Source of the DNA: Phyllostachys edulis | Lineage: Eukaryota > Streptophyta > Magnoliopsida > Poales > Poaceae | Assembly (NCBI GenBank): GCA_036346405.1 | Contig: CM070561.1 | Span: 24,274,215-24,338,214, forward strand | DNA length: 64,000 bases | Direction: 5' to 3' | In this document: in pieces, positions 1-10,733 of the stretch | How positions within the stretch are numbered: the first letter of the stretch is position 1 | How the letters are laid out: each line of letters opens with the position of its first letter | Position numbers and translations under genes: made by a program | The notes under the pieces: model-generated | What the model was told of the DNA's origin: nothing | Seen by the model: the letters and a program-made list of their open reading frames with translations, nothing else | Databases searched by the model: none

Positions 1-33
1 TACTATTCATGGTGGGACTATTCATGCGTGTGT

Positions 34-573
34 TTACTGTTCACGCATGATCTTTAGCGTGATCCATTGTTCATAGATCGGTACTCTAGCATGGTCTTTG
101 TTAGGGGCCGGTATTATAGCAGTTTTGCATTCACGGCCGGTTCTTTGTTTCATATGGACTTGGGCTTCCTTCCTGAATCCTCCACATGGGCTTTGTGTTT
201 GACCGCTTGGGCCTTGATCCCTCGCTTGGCCGCATGGACCTTGGCCCTCTCCTCCTTGGCCGAATGGGCCATAGGCCAGCGCCTTGACCTCCTCATTTGA
301 TGGCATTTCTTGGATGACGGCTGCATATCCTTGATCTCTGTCCATCGCTGAACCTTCAAACCTGAGCACAAGCAAAACACTGTTTTTAGGTAGTATAAAA
401 TTCTCATTAAAATCAATGACATGTTCATTAAGGAGTAAGTTCACCTGAGTTTGTAGTTTCTTGGCACCTGCTCTTGTTATTTGTCCTATCAGCAACTCGA
501 GGCGTATATCATGAGCATTAGGTGGAGGAGAATAAGGTGTCGTAGGGATGCCCTCATCACTCCAGATGCCTCC
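34..573 (-). pseudogene. C-terminal end of a Ty3/gypsy pol polyprotein
   Basis: The minus-strand reading frame is open from about 573 down to a stop at 34-36. It carries the motif ITRAGAKKLQTQVNLLL followed by FILPKNSVLLVLRFEG, which resembles the pol tail of plant chromovirus-type gypsy elements (the PITRARAKxLxxxV block after the integrase). After that come Gly/Gln-rich residues. The protease, RT, RNase H and integrase parts that should lie at higher coordinates are absent, so only the last ~180 codons remain and the frame is cut near 573. The 3' LTR would lie left of the window. Family is confident; lineage within gypsy is not. Confidence 0.6.
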
Positions 574-3500
574 GAAAATAGCATACTTCCTTAGGTATGC
601 CGGCCGGGGAGAATCGAGATACGGTCGTTTTTAGCAAGAAGACCCTATGTGAGATGTTTCCTTTCCTAGTACAAGCATCTGATAGCACTTGCTAGGGGGC
701 TCACAAGTTGTATTGGAAATACCGATGCAATGTACATAAAGAAAAATGGTGCGTCTCTTGCACTCTATAAAAAAATTACACCGGCTCCTACGGAACATAG
801 GATTTCACGGTCGCTATGTCCTTACACCACCATGAGACTTAACAGAATAAAACCTTCCCCCTACTTAGCCGTACAGTACCCATATCCCGCGTGTGGTAGC
901 ACGAATATACTTGAATCAACGACGTTACCAAAGTTCGGTCCGTAATGGTCCGGACAAGACATCACATACCCAATTCTCGTGCACGAAAGCACCAACACTA
1001 GCCAACACTTGTCCAGACCCCAAAACTCATTTAAAATGACAAAATTTAGTTCACAAAATAGATACACAGATCTGGAATTTAAAAGAATAAGAGAGTGTAT
1101 CTTTCCCAAAATTGTCGGGTTAATCCCGACAATCAAACTACCGTCCTAGACTTGCATGGCTAAGCAAACTCGAACAATATATTTCACACATCCTAACTTA
1201 AGCATGTGGTACTGGAATAATTCAAGGATAACCTCATGAATAGGATATAACTATTCTACACATTACAAAAATAGCGACATTATCAAAATAGCATGCAAGC
1301 AATTATCATTGCACTAACTTAACAAAACTGGGATCAAACATGATGAAAAATAAAGTTCAAATGATACTTGCCTTGCTGGTAGCTTAGCTGCTCACTCTCA
1401 GTAGCGTAGGAGTCAATATCGATTTCTCCCGAATCTAGAGAAATAACGATATCGATAAACACCGAGAAACACTTCAAAAATCGAAGTGCTAAAAAATGCA
1501 TGATTTTTCTACAGTGACTAGTGCATCATTTTATATGAAAACAGGTGAGAGATTTATTCCAATTGGAGTTAGTGTGTGAAAGTTATGGCTATTTGAAAAA
1601 TCATATTTCAATATGTTCAAGTTCAAGTAATTTAATTATTTGGCCAAAATTTACAGAATAGTAGGGGATACAAGGATTATATAGGTAAATAGGGAATATT
1701 TTTCTAAGTCCAAAACATTTGGGTTTAACTCATTTGGAGTTTTTATGAATTAGTTATGCATTTCCCAAGTTAACAGTCTTTTCCTATTCTAAAGATAATA
1801 GTTTTATGGATCATTCTCCAAAATAATAATTTTGGCTACAGAGAAAAGTTTGAAACCAATTTCATAATAAATTTCATTAAGAATGAAAATTACCATATTT
1901 GGTTTCATCCATTTTGGAGTTGAGGAGAATTAGTTCTGTATTTTTAAAGTTATTCATATTTTCAGTGTGCAGATTAATACGTTTTGGATTTTATAAAGCA
2001 TTTGTTCCTTTTTTTACCGATGGCTACGCTAGCCTCAGTCTTAGACAGTGGGGCCCTGCACAACACCGTTTCTCAAATTGTTTACCGATTAAAACGTGCG
2101 CTGACTAGTGGGCCCGCTGCGTCAGTGATTCACTGCAGTGCGCGTGCGCGTGTGACGTTCAGACCATGGTTGTGGACCGTTAGATTAAGATCCAACGATC
2201 CAAAATTGTGGTGCGTTCGGACGGTCCGAACGGCCCAATTGATCCTGATCATCCATTTCGCATCAGACGGTCCAGATTCGTGGTGCGTTCGGACGGTCCG
2301 AATGGCCCAATTGATCCTGATCGTCCATTTCGCATCGGACGGTCCAGATTCGTGGCACGTTCGGATGGTCCGAACGGCCCAATTGATCTGGATGGTCACT
2401 CTTAAATCGGACGGTCCACAAAGGTTCTAGTTGGGTTTGGGCTGTGTGCAACTACAAGGTGCGGGGCTTAAGGCTTGGGTCCACATGCCATTCTCCAAAG
2501 GCTAAGTAATACACAGCTAACCTCTGGGATTTCCGACAAAGATCTCGCAATTAAAAGCTAATCATTACCATTAATTCCTAATTATGCTGCTACTAGATTG
2601 TCGGGCATTCCAACAAAAATGGCCCAGTGATGACCAAAGCCTCGCCGGCATTCCCGGCCACGGCGGCGTGATCCAAAGGTATGAATGAGTTCGCAATAAG
2701 CTTGTGCACCTAAAGGAGGTGGTGGTGGCGGTTGGGATGGCCCGAAATGGCGGCTAGCTGGCAGTGAGAGGCGACGACCTAAGGCTTAACATGCATGCGA
2801 TGCTTCAGTGGTGCATTGAGCAAACTAATGCATGAGTGAGCCACTGGCATACATCTAGAAGCTCACCAGAGGGTTGAAGTGGCCGGAGAAGCTCTTGTGA
2901 GTGATTGACCACGGTAATGGCGGCGGTGGTGGTGCGGATCATGAGAAGGAGTCGCCCTGGGCAAAACCAATGATAGCAAAGGGGTGAGAAAGTTTGAGGG
3001 TGACTAGAAGATGGTGACATTACATGCAATCGGGAAATGGCTTACCCGATTGACAAAAGATGACGAATAGGGTTCTTGGCCGACAAAAGGGAGAACACCA
3101 AATTCACTAGCTCCTGTGAAGCAAACGAGCAATAAGTTGAGGGGAACACTTAGTTAGACCCTAAGGCACAAAGTGACGCGGAAGAGATGGAGAGGATCTC
3201 ACTGGAGATGAAGGTGACCAAAAGAGGTTCCTTGGTGCGCGCTCTGAAAGCTCCAAAGGCACGATTGTGTTCCGTGAGCTTCAAACAAAAACAAGACCAA
3301 ACATTAGCACAAACAGAAACAACAAGGAGAATAGAAGCTATAGGATGTCTCGATAAGGGTCTTACCGAAAAGATGAGCTCGAGCAAGCCTCCCTTCCCTC
3401 AATCAACAGAGGAGAAGTGAGGGAAATTGATGGACATGGAGGGAGTTTTAACCCGGGAAGAAGACGGAAATGTAGACGGTGTTACAAGGAGGAGCTCTAG

Positions 3501-4426
3501 GAGTGGTCGAGAAGGGCGATGGCTCATGGTGGTGACGGCATGCAGTAGGCCTCACGTGGCGTGTGGCGCTCACGCTCTGAACATGGAAGCACGCTGGAGA
3601 ACACGCCTCCAACAAGTGGGTCCAAGCGGTCAGAGGCACAAACGAGGAGCGGCTCGGGTCAGGTGCGACCGGTGTGTTAAATGGTTTTGATCAGCACCGT
3701 TTAATCGTGAATGAATGACTTAGATTGGATGGGTAGTTCGGACTGTCCGATCAGACAAGCCACGAGGGCACACGATCTCGAATGGACAGTTGAGATAAGT
3801 TGGGCCGTTCGGACCGTCCGAACGGCCTGCTGATCTGGACCGTTGAAAATTCATCAGACGGCTCGCGCGAGGTGCACTAAGTTGGTTTGGCCAAAACAAT
3901 TCACCAAGTCGGAAATGAGCCCAAGGAATAGTATCGGCCAATTAGGTTAAGGGTTTTCGACTCGTTTAAAACAAATCAATCCTAAGTTGACCAGGCCTAT
4001 AAAAATAAGAATAAATTTCCTAAAAATCTGAAATAAATCAGAGGAGTTCCTGGGAACGTCTAGTGTCCCTAAAAATTACTAAATCTCACAGTTCATTAAA
4101 ATACTTTGTACAAAATAAATCCACAACCGAAATAGGTTGATGGATTGAGTTTGAATTTCTAGGGTTTGAAAACAATCCCAAAAATTTGGGAAAAATTATC
4201 TTAATTCAAAATAATTATTATAGTATTTGTATAAATTATCTCCAGAGGAGCTTGAGTAGCTTTTGTTGCAGTTTTGTTCTTGAGTTTACTTCTTTAAGTG
4301 TAGGTTCAAGACTTGCACAAGATTTTCCAAGTGCAATATCTAAAGCAATGCTTGAAAACAATGACGCATGCTCATGAGATGCATATTAATTATTATTAAT
4401 AAATTGCCCCTCTTTTTGTTGTTTTC
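574..4426 (-). other. Diverged large-LTR-like, non-coding stretch
   Basis: I see no gene here. The layout is AT-rich at 574-2000, a block of GGACGGTCC repeats at 2160-2430, a GC-rich segment at about 2620-3700, then AT-rich to 4426. This parallels the minus-strand solo LTR at 20630-24287 (AT-rich R/U5-like half at low coordinates, GC-rich half at higher coordinates). It may therefore be an old, large gypsy LTR or untranslated region on the minus strand. I could not find convincing TG/CA ends or a target duplication, and the short ORFs inside look compositional. Confidence 0.3.
2211..2426. repeat. 72-bp tandem repeat, three copies, with palindromic GGACGGTCC cores
   Basis: Copies begin at 2211, 2283 and 2355, exactly 72 bp apart. 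Each opens with (G)CGTTCGGACGGTCCGAACG or a one-change variant, an inverted repeat, and then continues CCCAATTGATC. The third copy diverges in its second half. A related palindrome with 9-bp arms, CCGTTCGGA then CCG then TCCGAACGG, recurs near 3803-3823 outside the array. Confidence 0.85.
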
Positions 4427-4629
4427 TTTATTTCATCTCTAAACTCAACTCTTCTCTTACAATCCCCTTGCTTCCTGGCTTGACTACACCCTTGTTTATA
4501 TAGTTTGTGACTCACGCACATACACTGGACCGACTCTGACTCAAACAACTATACCAATCAAGACTCGGAATCCAACTCCAAAATGAAAATGACCCAGACA
4601 TGAAAAACGAAACAAGATGAACTCCAACA
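4427..4629 (-). repeat. Truncated 3' LTR of copia-B
   Basis: This stretch matches 16745-16954 closely, for example in the shared block CTCACGCACATACACTGGAC. On the minus strand the LTR starts TGTTGGAGTT at 4629. It directly follows a purine run, GATTAGGGGGGG, which is a good polypurine tract. Homology to the 5' LTR stops at about 4427, so roughly 115 bp of the LTR end is missing. Confidence 0.7.
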
Positions 4630-4932
4630 TTCACCCCCCCTAATCTTGTTTCCTCTCTTTGATCAAGCCAGTCTCCTCTCTCAACTTTCTGACACAGACC
4701 ACCGTGTCTTGCCTTGGTTCCGATGCGTGCCTGGACTCGGTCATTGTTTCTTTCCTCGCTATCCATCTGCTCTTCTCCTCGCATGCATTTCACCTCGCGT
4801 GTGTGCACGCCCGTTGACCCGCTGCTTGGGCTGCTTGCATGTACATTTGCATGTGCGCCTTCCGTGCCTCCTGCGCTAAAGAGCCTTGCATGCACTCCTC
4901 CAGCTATGTGTACGCCGCGCCCTTCATGCGCG
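4630..4932 (-). other. 3' tail of copia-B internal region, with polypurine tract
   Basis: This is the segment between the copia-B 3' LTR and the point where the Sirevirus-like LTR begins. It holds the polypurine tract at 4632-4645 (plus-strand CACCCCCCCTAATC). The rest is GC-rich, and I cannot assign a conserved copia domain to it. No gene is called. Confidence 0.45.
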
Positions 4933-6374
4933 TGTGTCATCAAGCTTCAAGTGGTTGTGCAAGGGCAAAGGTATGACTAGCTAGGGCTAAGGATTTGTTC
5001 CTAGTCTTTTACCGGTCTTGGTGTTTGGTTGGAAGACCGGATTGCTAGTATAAGTTGACGTACCATTAAGAGGGGTCTTGATTAATAGCTTGAGTTAGTC
5101 ATGTGTTGATAGCTCATTGTGTTTGCTCTAGCTCTCGTTAGCATGGTGCCAACATTTGCGAATGTGTTTTGCAAATAGTTGAGGCTCATGCATAATCCTT
5201 GTAGCATGTGACTTTAGTTTGCGAATGTGTTTTGCAAACAGGTTTAGTCCATGTACCTTAATTCCTTGTGGTGTTGGCTCTAAAAGTCGCCAAATGTGTT
5301 TTGAGACTTGTTCAGAATTTGGCCTACATCCCTTGTGTGCATCTTGCATCAATTGGCAATTATGGTTTGAAAATTGAGTTGATGCAAATGAACAAAATCT
5401 ATTTTCAGCTTTGTTGGCAGTGGGCGGTCTGACCACCCATATCAACGGTTTGACTGGTGGTATATCAGTCTGACCGCCATGGTTGGAGCTAGGGCGGTCT
5501 GACCGACCATTAGTTGGCGGTCAAACCGATTTCTCCCTGATTCTTTGGAATCTTTCTCCCAACGGCTAGTTTTTGTGTGTGGGCTATAAATACCCACCTT
5601 GGCCGGTTGTGGGAGGTTGCTGGAGTTGTGCTGGTGCCATATTCATTTCCATTGAGCTAAGAGCAAGCCCTCTACACTCTTTTGTTCATGTGTTGCACTT
5701 AGTGAGCTTTGAGAGGCAAACCCTAATTGCATGTGTTGCATTAGGTAGTGGATTGTGTATCCACTTGAGCTTAGACACTTGATTAGTTCAAGTGCGAGTC
5801 TTCAACTTGTTACTCTTGGTGTTTGCCGACACCTAGACGGCGTGGAGGCGTCGTGGTTCGGTGATCTTCTCAAAGAAGGTTGTGAGAAGACCCGGGCATT
5901 TGTGAGTGGCTTATTGCTCGCCATCTCCGGAGTGGAGGAAGAACAACCCTAGTGGATCGAGGTGTTGGTTCTTGTTGGAACCGGTCCAAGTGGTTGGACT
6001 TACCTCGGAGGTGTTTGGCTTAATTCGTGGAGCCGGTCCAATTGATTTTGGGCTTTCCTCAACGTGGATTAGGGGAGATCGGCATGTCTCCGATCACCAC
6101 GGTAAAATATCGTTGTGTCATTGTGGTTTGATTTCTTATGCCTTACTATATTGCAATTTACATTCCTTATATTAAATTGTTTACTTGTTTGTGTATGATT
6201 GATATCTCTTATATAGTCTCATATTGTTGGTGCACTTAGTAAAGACTAGTTGATTTAGGCTTTAATTGTGCAAAACCGAATTGATTTACAATTCCGCATA
6301 AAACTCGGTTTTAGCCAAAGAATTTTTTAAAACCGCCTATTCAGCCCCCTCTAGTCGGCCTCCTCGATCTTACA
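4933..6374 (+). repeat. 5' LTR of the Sirevirus-like element, start missing
   Basis: It aligns with 13317-14256 over more than 900 bp, sharing GGTCTTGGTGTTTGGTTGG and many other blocks. It ends CGATCTTACA at 6374, just before the primer-binding site. It contains TATAAATA at 5585-5592 and a cluster of GGCGGTCTGACC-type motifs at 5420-5530. The first ~340 bp of the LTR, seen at 12976-13316, are missing. Confidence 0.8.
5585..5592 (+). promoter_or_regulatory. TATA box of the Sirevirus-like LTR
   Basis: TATAAATA, conserved in the other LTR at 13967-13974. It sits about 60-165 bp downstream of the CGGT/ACCG motif cluster, as expected for a U3 promoter. Confidence 0.6.
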
Positions 6375-6376
6375 AG

Positions 6377-6388
6377 TAGTATCAGAGC
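6377..6388 (+). other. Primer-binding site, initiator tRNA-Met type
   Basis: TAGTATCAGAGC, one mismatch from the standard TGGTATCAGAGC. It lies two bases after the LTR end, and gag starts 45 bp downstream. Confidence 0.75.
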
Positions 6389-6432
6389 TTGGTCTCTCAT
6401 TTTATTAGGCTTCACTGCCTAGAGAGTAAAGG

Positions 6433-7826
6433 ATGGCGACTAGTGATATAGTACACCTACGTGAACCACCTCTATTTGATGGCACAAAATATGCTCATTG
6501 GAAAATCCGCATGTTATGTTATTTTAAGGCCATGAGCCCTAACATTTGGCAGATTGTAGATATGGGCCTTTCTCCTCCAAAGGATCCTCTTGCTCAAACT
6601 ATTGAGGAAGAGAAATGCTCACATCTCGATGCTCAAGCAACTAACGCTTTATTTAGTACTTTGAGTATAGAGATATTCGATGCCATATGCAATCTCAAGA
6701 ATGCTCATGAGATGTGGACCCATCTTCAAGATCATTATGAAAAGTCCTCCTCAACTAGTGATGATTGCACACAAGAGTGGATGTCGGGAGAAGAATGCTC
6801 AACTTCAAGTTCTGATAATGAGGATTCCTCAACTCCATCCACATCACCTCATTGCTTCATGGAAAAAGGTAATAAGAAGGTAAATGATGATGATGAGCCA
6901 TCATATGATGAGTTGATGGATATGCTTGAGGTGCCTAATAAGTATTTAGGAAAGGAGGTTTCAAAATTCAAAGTTTTGAAGAAAAAATATGTCTTACTTC
7001 AAAATAATTATGATGTTCTAAAAGTTGAACATGAAACTCTTCTCCTAAATGAGCTTAATAAGCCCAAGGTGGATATAGGCATTGCATGTAATTTACTAGA
7101 TGATATGCCATGTATAGCTCCTATCTCTTGCATTTCATCTAAGGTTAGCATATCCACCTCTTGTGATGATTTGCTTGATATACCTTGTTTCTCAACATTA
7201 GATGCTTCTATTTCCTCTACGCTTGTTGAGACTAACATTATAAAGGAAAACAAAGAGCTCAAGGCCCAAGTCACTAAATTGAAAAAGGCACTAAATTGAA
7301 AAATGACTTGGAAAGAAGCTTCAAAGGGAAGGCCACTCTCGATGAGATATGGAGCAAGCAAAGATGCTTGCAAGATAAGAGTGGTATTGGTTTCATCTCC
7401 AAGAAGAAGGAGAATAGCAAGACAAAGCACAATGCAAGACACACCAAGAATGTCAAGTGCCTTGGTTGCAACAAGAAGGGTCACTTTGCCTTGGTGTGCC
7501 CAAACAAGTTAAATGATAAACAATTGTCATCAAAGAAGAGGCAAGCCGGCAATAAGCAAGACAAGAAGACAAAGGATGGAAGAAAATGTCAAACTTGCTA
7601 TAATTGCCAAGAGAAGGGATATTTTAGTAAGGATTGTCTTAAAGGTATCTCTCATAAGCCCATTCTATATAACGATCATTATTTGCTTAGGAAAGATAAA
7701 TATGGAAATGTGTTTGCTAAGATTGTTAGCTCAGCCAAGATTATTGTTAGGGCCATTTGGGTGCCCAAATCTATTGTGACTAACGTTCAAGGATCCAACC
7801 GAGCTTGGGTACCAAAAGGTGCTTAA
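6433..7826 (+). pseudogene. copia gag, internally deleted and frameshifted
   Basis: The first frame (6433-7299, 288 codons) starts MATSDIVHLREPPLFDGTKY, a DUF4219-type gag N-terminus, then HEMWTHLQDHYE of the UBN2 region. It then jumps straight into a Ser/Asp-rich linker, so the middle of UBN2 is deleted. A coiled-coil-like stretch follows (KVLKKKYVLLQNNYDVL). A 17-bp tandem duplication at 7273-7306 shifts the frame. The second frame (7296-7826) carries two zinc knuckles, CLGCNKKGHFALVC and CYNCQEKGYFSKDC (His to Tyr shifted), and a WVPK tail typical of Sirevirus gag. No protease follows. Start ATG 6433 is chosen because it follows the primer-binding site. Confidence 0.75.
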
Positions 7827-9381
7827 ATGATAAATAGGTACTTGGAGAAGCATTGGAGGTTTGACTCATTCATGAAAAGGTGGATTCCATCATATGCAAA
7901 TATGGAGCCAAGCTTGAGGAAGATCAATTCATATCATAAACCAATGCTATCTCAGTAACAAGTATTTACATTGAAGTATCTAGCCCTTTTGCCTTGTGTA
8001 GGTTGCATTCCATGAAAAATCTTTTAAAAAAGGGGGTGTTCTTGCTCTTGTGCTAAATCTTATTTATTAAAATCTTGAGCAAGATGGTAGTGTCACATTA
8101 AGGGGGAGTGCTAAATCATGATCATGTATATCACATCCCTAATTATGCCCAAATCAATAAGTGCTAGTATTGTTTTTCAAAATTGAGCCCTTTAGCCAAA
8201 AGTCAAAAAATTCATAACTATTAGTAATCCTTTCAAAAAATCATTACAAAATGTATACAAATGCTTTTCAAAGGTTTCCCAAAGGTTTTGGTTCAAGGAA
8301 AACCTATTTCAAGTGAAAATGAATTTGTAGTCAAAATTCTAGATCTTAGCATCTTGTTTTTGACATAAACTAGATTTTTATGTAAAATCTATTCTAAAAG
8401 GAATTTGAAAATGATGCCAAAAATAAAAACCTAGAGTTGGCTATTCTAAACATTTTTGTATTCACAAGATTTCCAAAAGGCCAACCTAGAAAAATCTATG
8501 TGATTTCGAAACTCGTCCAAAATCCTAGTTTGACCTAAATGGTCACTTTCTAGCTCTTAAGTGAGTTTTGCCATTTGATCCTAATTTATGCACATGAATA
8601 GGTCCATAATGGTATTAATGACTCATACATGCAATTGGTTGCTTGAAATATCTTTAATTGCTCAATTTGGATCTTTTGGAGAAGGTTCTTGAAAATAAGA
8701 TTTCTTTTGCGAAAATAAAAGCTTAATTCATAAAAATTATTTAAGATTTGGTTTTTAAAGGGCTATATAATTTGGAAATGATCTTCCTCCCCGGCCAGTG
8801 GATTGGTGCTCAAAGGTACTCTAGGGTTCTCCTTCACCTCCTCTATTCATTCCTCCAATTGGATTTCATTTTGGTTGACTTATCTCACCATGACCTGGAA
8901 CCCTAGGTGAGGGAGTACTTTTAGAAATCCGGCTCTTTGGCTCTCAAATTTCATCAAGGACTCATCTCCCTTGATTCCTTTGTTCATCCAAGCCAGTACA
9001 TCTCTCTCCCTACTTGCTATTTAATCCACATTGTGATTTGCCTAAATTTCTAGGGTTTGTCGTAAAATTCTTATTTCAATTCCATTAGATGGCAAATCCT
9101 TGACCTAAAAGTAGATTGTGAGTAGATTAATGAGTATCCATTATGCCATTGCATCAATCTTGCAATTGTTGGGGATAATCCCATGTTCAGTCCTCCCTTT
9201 TGTCACCGACGGTTTGACCGACTGAAACATGGCGGTCTAACCGGCCATGCTGGCGGTTCAACCGGCCATATCACCGGTGTGACCGCCTGTGATAGAAAAG
9301 TGATAGAAATGGCATTTTGACATACTTGTTAATTTATTCCTTGATTTCCTTTGACACTTCTTGCAATCCTTTCCAGCGACG
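7827..9381 (+). other. Non-coding segment where pol would be expected
   Basis: AT-rich sequence without open frames or pol motifs. It holds polypurine-like tracts at 8025-8036 (AAAAAAGGGGG) and 8100-8108 (AAGGGGGAG). A CGGT/ACCG motif cluster lies at about 9206-9290 (for example GGCGGTTCAACCGGCC), like those in the LTRs. That suggests the stretch is built partly from duplicated LTR-proximal sequence. Confidence 0.5.
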
Positions 9382-10733
9382 ATGCCGCACAAGAAGACAG
9401 TGATTCGCTCTGCAACTCCCTCTTCTTCAAAAGGAAAAGAACTTGTTGAAGATCAACATATGGAAGATGTTGAAGAAGAAGCAGCGAGTGATAACGGTGA
9501 CAGTGGTGAGAGCGATGAGAACTATGAAGAATCTGAAGAAGAGGATGAGGATAAAGCTGAGGATGTTGCTCCAGAACAAACCCCATTTATTGGACTTGAT
9601 GTGTCTAAGATCAAAAGTGAACGGTACACCATTTTGAGGCACCTCATTCAGTTCAGATTTCCAAAGAGTGCTACCGTGGGTATGTTCCATACTAAATTTC
9701 AGCAAGATGTCTATCAAATTATCTATGCTAAGAAGAAGTTTGCAAACCATTGCTTTGTGAAATGGAGCTACCTAGGACAGAATCAAGCTTATGATGGTCT
9801 GTATCGTATATTCAAAAGAGTAAGCTTAGATTCTTTGGTTTCCTTGAGGTGCAATTTTCATGCCAAAGCCATCAGACAATTTTATGCATCAGTGTATGTA
9901 TCCCCTGACCATGACCATCTCATTTGGATGACAGGACAGCAGAAGCTTGAAGCCTCCAAGGATGATTTCTTGAGTGCCTTGACTTGGGAGATTTAGATGG
10001 AATTCAACTACATGTTCAAGAAACCTTAGCTCTCACACAAGTGGATGAGTATTATGATCAGAATAACCCTTTTGTGCCTGGAAAGGTAACTGGACTTCTT
10101 CCTCTTCCTAGCATCATAAACAGGATCATGAGAGTTACATTTTTCCCTAGGAGTGGAAACAATAATGAAATTCATGGGCGAGCTTGGAATGTGGTAAAAT
10201 ACATAATGGATGGCACTAAGATTGATGTTATGGACTTGATCATCAGAGAGATTGCCACTTCCAAGGGAGATAAGACCAAAAGTATATACTTTGCTCCCTA
10301 TATCATGAAGCTCATTAAGAGTAAGATTGAGTTTGATGACCCTCTTGACATGGAGCATAAACAGTACAGACCCAGAGATGCTCCACCTCAGGTGCCTCCT
10401 CCACCTCCTCTTCAGCCTCAGGGGCAGGGATCATCTTCACAGAGTCATCTAGTGCAGTAGGATCCTCAAGAGCAGGATGCAGTCTTGGCAGCTCTTTCTC
10501 GCCTCAAGTCTAGTGTGGATCGCTTGGATGAAACATATGATCAGAGGCATGCAGAGGCTAGAGCCATGATAGAAGAACTGAATGTGAGGGTGACTCACAA
10601 TGATGAGCGACTTACTGAGTACCAGCAGCAACGAGTGCCACTAGCCTATCAAAGGTTTGGACATGGACAGCGCCCTCCGTCTTTCACTCTGCGTGGTGAT
10701 CATCGATCTCAGTCAGAGGCTCCTCTCTCCTAG
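9382..10733 (+). pseudogene. Plant retroelement-associated ORF of unknown function
   Basis: The first frame runs from ATG 9382 to 9996 and overlaps a second frame at 9984-10733. The second has a single internal TAG at 10458-10460. The N-terminus is Ser/Lys then strongly acidic (Glu/Asp-rich, residues ~25-65). The middle contains LRCNFHAKAIRQFYASVYV and LIWMTGQQKLEASKDDF. The second frame holds GRAWNVVKYIMDG and YFAPYIMKLIKSKIEF, then a Pro/Gln-rich linker and a coiled-coil-like end. The style resembles plant transposon-protein ORFs that ride in grass LTR elements. I cannot assign a biochemical role. Its position between gag and the 3' LTR is where Sireviruses may carry an env-like ORF, but I see no clear membrane segment. 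Confidence 0.5.

Noticed and set aside
574..4426. A complete solo LTR with defined ends at 574-4426
   Set aside because: I found no matching TG/CA ends with a 5-bp duplication, so only a tentative LTR-like label is given.
4512..4943. Minus-strand 143-codon frame across 4512-4943
   Set aside because: It spans an LTR, a polypurine tract and an internal tail of copia-B; an ORF across those boundaries is not a gene.
9382..10733. A retroviral-type envelope gene
   Set aside because: It sits where some Sireviruses carry an env-like ORF, but no signal peptide or membrane segment is visible and the motifs look like a plant transposon protein.
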